Below, piece by piece: positions 62,931 to 64,000 of a DNA stretch of 64,000 nt (position 1 is the stretch's first letter; each line of letters opens with the position of its first letter). The position numbers and the translations under genes were made by a program. The stretch comes from Fusobacteriota bacterium. GTDB taxonomy: Bacteria; Bacillota; TC1. The stretch spans positions 558,001 to 622,000 of the forward strand of contig WTXA01000002.1 of assembly GCA_009773805.1 (NCBI GenBank), written 5' to 3'. The notes under the pieces are model-generated. The model made no database searches and was not told the DNA's origin. It saw only the letters and a list, made by a program, of their open reading frames with translations.

Positions 62931-63611
62931 ATGTCTTTTTTAGATCATGCATTAAGGGTATTACCTCTACTGTTAGAGGGTCTTAAGTTATCTATTATGG
63001 TAACTGTTATTTCAGCTATTATTGGTATTTTTCTAGGGCTTTTTCTAGGTCTTGGAAGACTTTCAAAGAACAGCATTATTAAATGGTTAGCTTCTGTTTA
63101 TGTGAATTTTATCAGAGGAACTCCGCTTTTGGTTCAATTGTTGATTATTTATGCGGGTATTCCTCAGATTTTTATGTTTATTACAAATCAACCAAGCCCA
63201 ATGTCTCCAATAGTTGCGGCTATTGCGGCTTGTAGTTTAAATAGTGCTGCTTATGTTGCGGAGATTTTTAGAGCTGGTATTCAGTCTATTGACAATGGTC
63301 AGATTGAGGCTGCTCGTTCCTTAGGCTTAACCAAGAATCAAGCAATGGCTCAGGTAATCTTGCCACAGGCTTTTAGAAGGATCATTCCTCCACTAGGAAA
63401 TGAGTTGATTACTCTTTTGAAGGAGACTTCAATTCTTTCAGCTATTGGTTTAGAGGAAATGATGCGTAAGGGGCAGTTGTATGTGGCTAATACTTTTCAG
63501 CCATTCCCAGTATATATTACTGTGGCTCTTTGTTATTTTGTTATAGTGCTTATAATTTCTAAGGGCTTATCTCTATTAGAGAGGAGGTTGAGGATTAGTG
63601 TTGAAGATTAA
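62931..63611 (+). CDS. Amino-acid ABC transporter permease (HisM/GlnP type)
   Basis: 226 residues with about five TM helices. The family motifs SVYVNFIRGTPLLVQLLIIY and the EAA loop EAARSLGLTKNQAMAQVILP (near residues 128-147) are clear, followed by FRRIIPPLGNELITLLKETS. ATG 62931 is chosen; GTG 62922 lies inside the GAGGTG ribosome site, the same arrangement as in the response regulator gene. It overlaps the start of the ATPase gene by 14 bases. Confidence 0.92.
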   Translation: MSFLDHALRVLPLLLEGLKLSIMVTVISAIIGIFLGLFLGLGRLSKNSIIKWLASVYVNFIRGTPLLVQLLIIYAGIPQIFMFITNQPSPMSPIVAAIAACSLNSAAYVAEIFRAGIQSIDNGQIEAARSLGLTKNQAMAQVILPQAFRRIIPPLGNELITLLKETSILSAIGLEEMMRKGQLYVANTFQPFPVYITVALCYFVIVLIISKGLSLLERRLRISVED

Positions 63612-64000
63612 TAATTTACATAAAAATTTCAAGGATTTGAAGGTGCTTAAGGGTATTACAACTGAAATTCATACTGGTGAAGTTGTTTGCGTCATTGGAC
63701 CTAGTGGTAGTGGTAAGAGTACATTTCTTCGCTGCTTGAATAGGCTTGAGGAAGCCACTTCCGGTGATATTTTGGTTGATGGTATTAATATCAATGACAA
63801 GGGTGTAGATATTAATAAAATTCGGGAAGAAATGGGTATGGTGTTTCAACGTTTTAACTTATTTCCTCATATGAAGGTTATTGATAATATTATGCTAGCG
63901 CCGATGAAGGTAAAGAAGTTGAGTAAGGAAGATGCTAGAACGTTAGCTCTTGCTCTTTTAGATAAGGTTGGTTTGTCTGATAAGGTTGATAGTTATCCTG
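63598..64000 (+). CDS. Amino-acid ABC transporter ATP-binding protein (partial)
   Basis: Only the first 134 codons are present; the gene runs off the right edge. Walker A is GPSGSGKST (near residue 38), followed by FLRCLNRLEEATSGDILVDG and the Q loop MVFQRFNLFPHMKVIDNI, closest to GlnQ/HisP-type subunits. The signature motif and Walker B lie outside the window. Start codon: GTG 63598 is 10 bases from GAGGAGG; TTG 63601 is the alternative. It couples to the permease by overlap. Confidence 0.9.
   Translation, partial: MLKINNLHKNFKDLKVLKGITTEIHTGEVVCVIGPSGSGKSTFLRCLNRLEEATSGDILVDGININDKGVDINKIREEMGMVFQRFNLFPHMKVIDNIMLAPMKVKKLSKEDARTLALALLDKVGLSDKVDSYP

Overview
The window reads as chromosomal DNA of a low-GC, Gram-positive, probably anaerobic member of the Firmicutes (Clostridia or Tissierellia type). 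The support is the AT-rich sequence with strong AGGAGG ribosome binding sites and sigma-A-like promoters, the rpsF-rpsR-rplI-dnaB and gyrB-gyrA-serS blocks, a long Gram-positive-type SRP RNA, and an ornithine-acetyltransferase (ArgJ) arginine operon. I see no phage, IS element, CRISPR array or integrase. The genus cannot be named from the sequence alone.

Layout. 1-1550: ribosomal/replication operon on the minus strand (rpsF-rpsR-rplI-dnaB, without ssb between rpsF and rpsR). 1.6-6.5 kb: CPBP membrane protease, 8-oxoguanine deaminase, small membrane protein, xanthine phosphoribosyltransferase and an FAD oxidoreductase. 6.6-13.8 kb: argCJBDFG operon ending in an ECF transporter S component, with no argH. 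13.9-15.1 kb: WYL regulator interrupted by an in-frame stop, then two perfect inverted repeats before gyrB. 15.1-22.2 kb: gyrB, a PurM/HypE-like gene, gyrA, serS, tRNA-Ser(GGA) and SRP RNA. 22.2-27.3 kb: small membrane proteins, a two-component system, and a GGDEF/HD-GYP pair.

27.4-39 kb is a purine uptake and catabolism island: GntR/UTRA regulator with twin operators, adenine deaminase, a BMP-type nucleoside ABC transporter, and a three-subunit molybdenum hydroxylase of the xanthine dehydrogenase family. With the 8-oxoguanine deaminase and Xpt upstream, it could take adenine and nucleosides to hypoxanthine, xanthine and salvage. 39-43.4 kb: GNAT, leucyl aminopeptidase and MalY-type lyase (minus strand), then tandem PlsC acyltransferases. 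43.6-50.1 kb is the least conventional part: a HEAT-repeat protein, two paralogous small lipoproteins around a membrane protein, an SDR, an orphan BMP-like protein with a cysteine-rich partner, and a Big2-VanY peptidase. 50.1-64 kb: initiator tRNA-Met, CPA2 antiporter with a structured leader, a frameshifted lipoprotein, OsmC, a MerR regulator with a textbook 19-bp-spacer promoter, YlmH, YbjQ, YqxD, CapA, an OFA transporter, a metallophosphoesterase, a tandem FolB-like protein, a CNNM-type transporter, and an amino-acid ABC transporter cut by the window end.

The most unusual signal is compositional. G+T content of the plus strand drifts from about 28% to about 70% over a few kilobases and then resets. 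It does so irrespective of gene orientation, and even within one gene (leucyl aminopeptidase). Other leads are the PurM-like gene inside the gyrase operon, the ECF component in the arginine operon, the tandem FolB-fold protein, the antiporter leader, and the HEAT/lipoprotein cassette.
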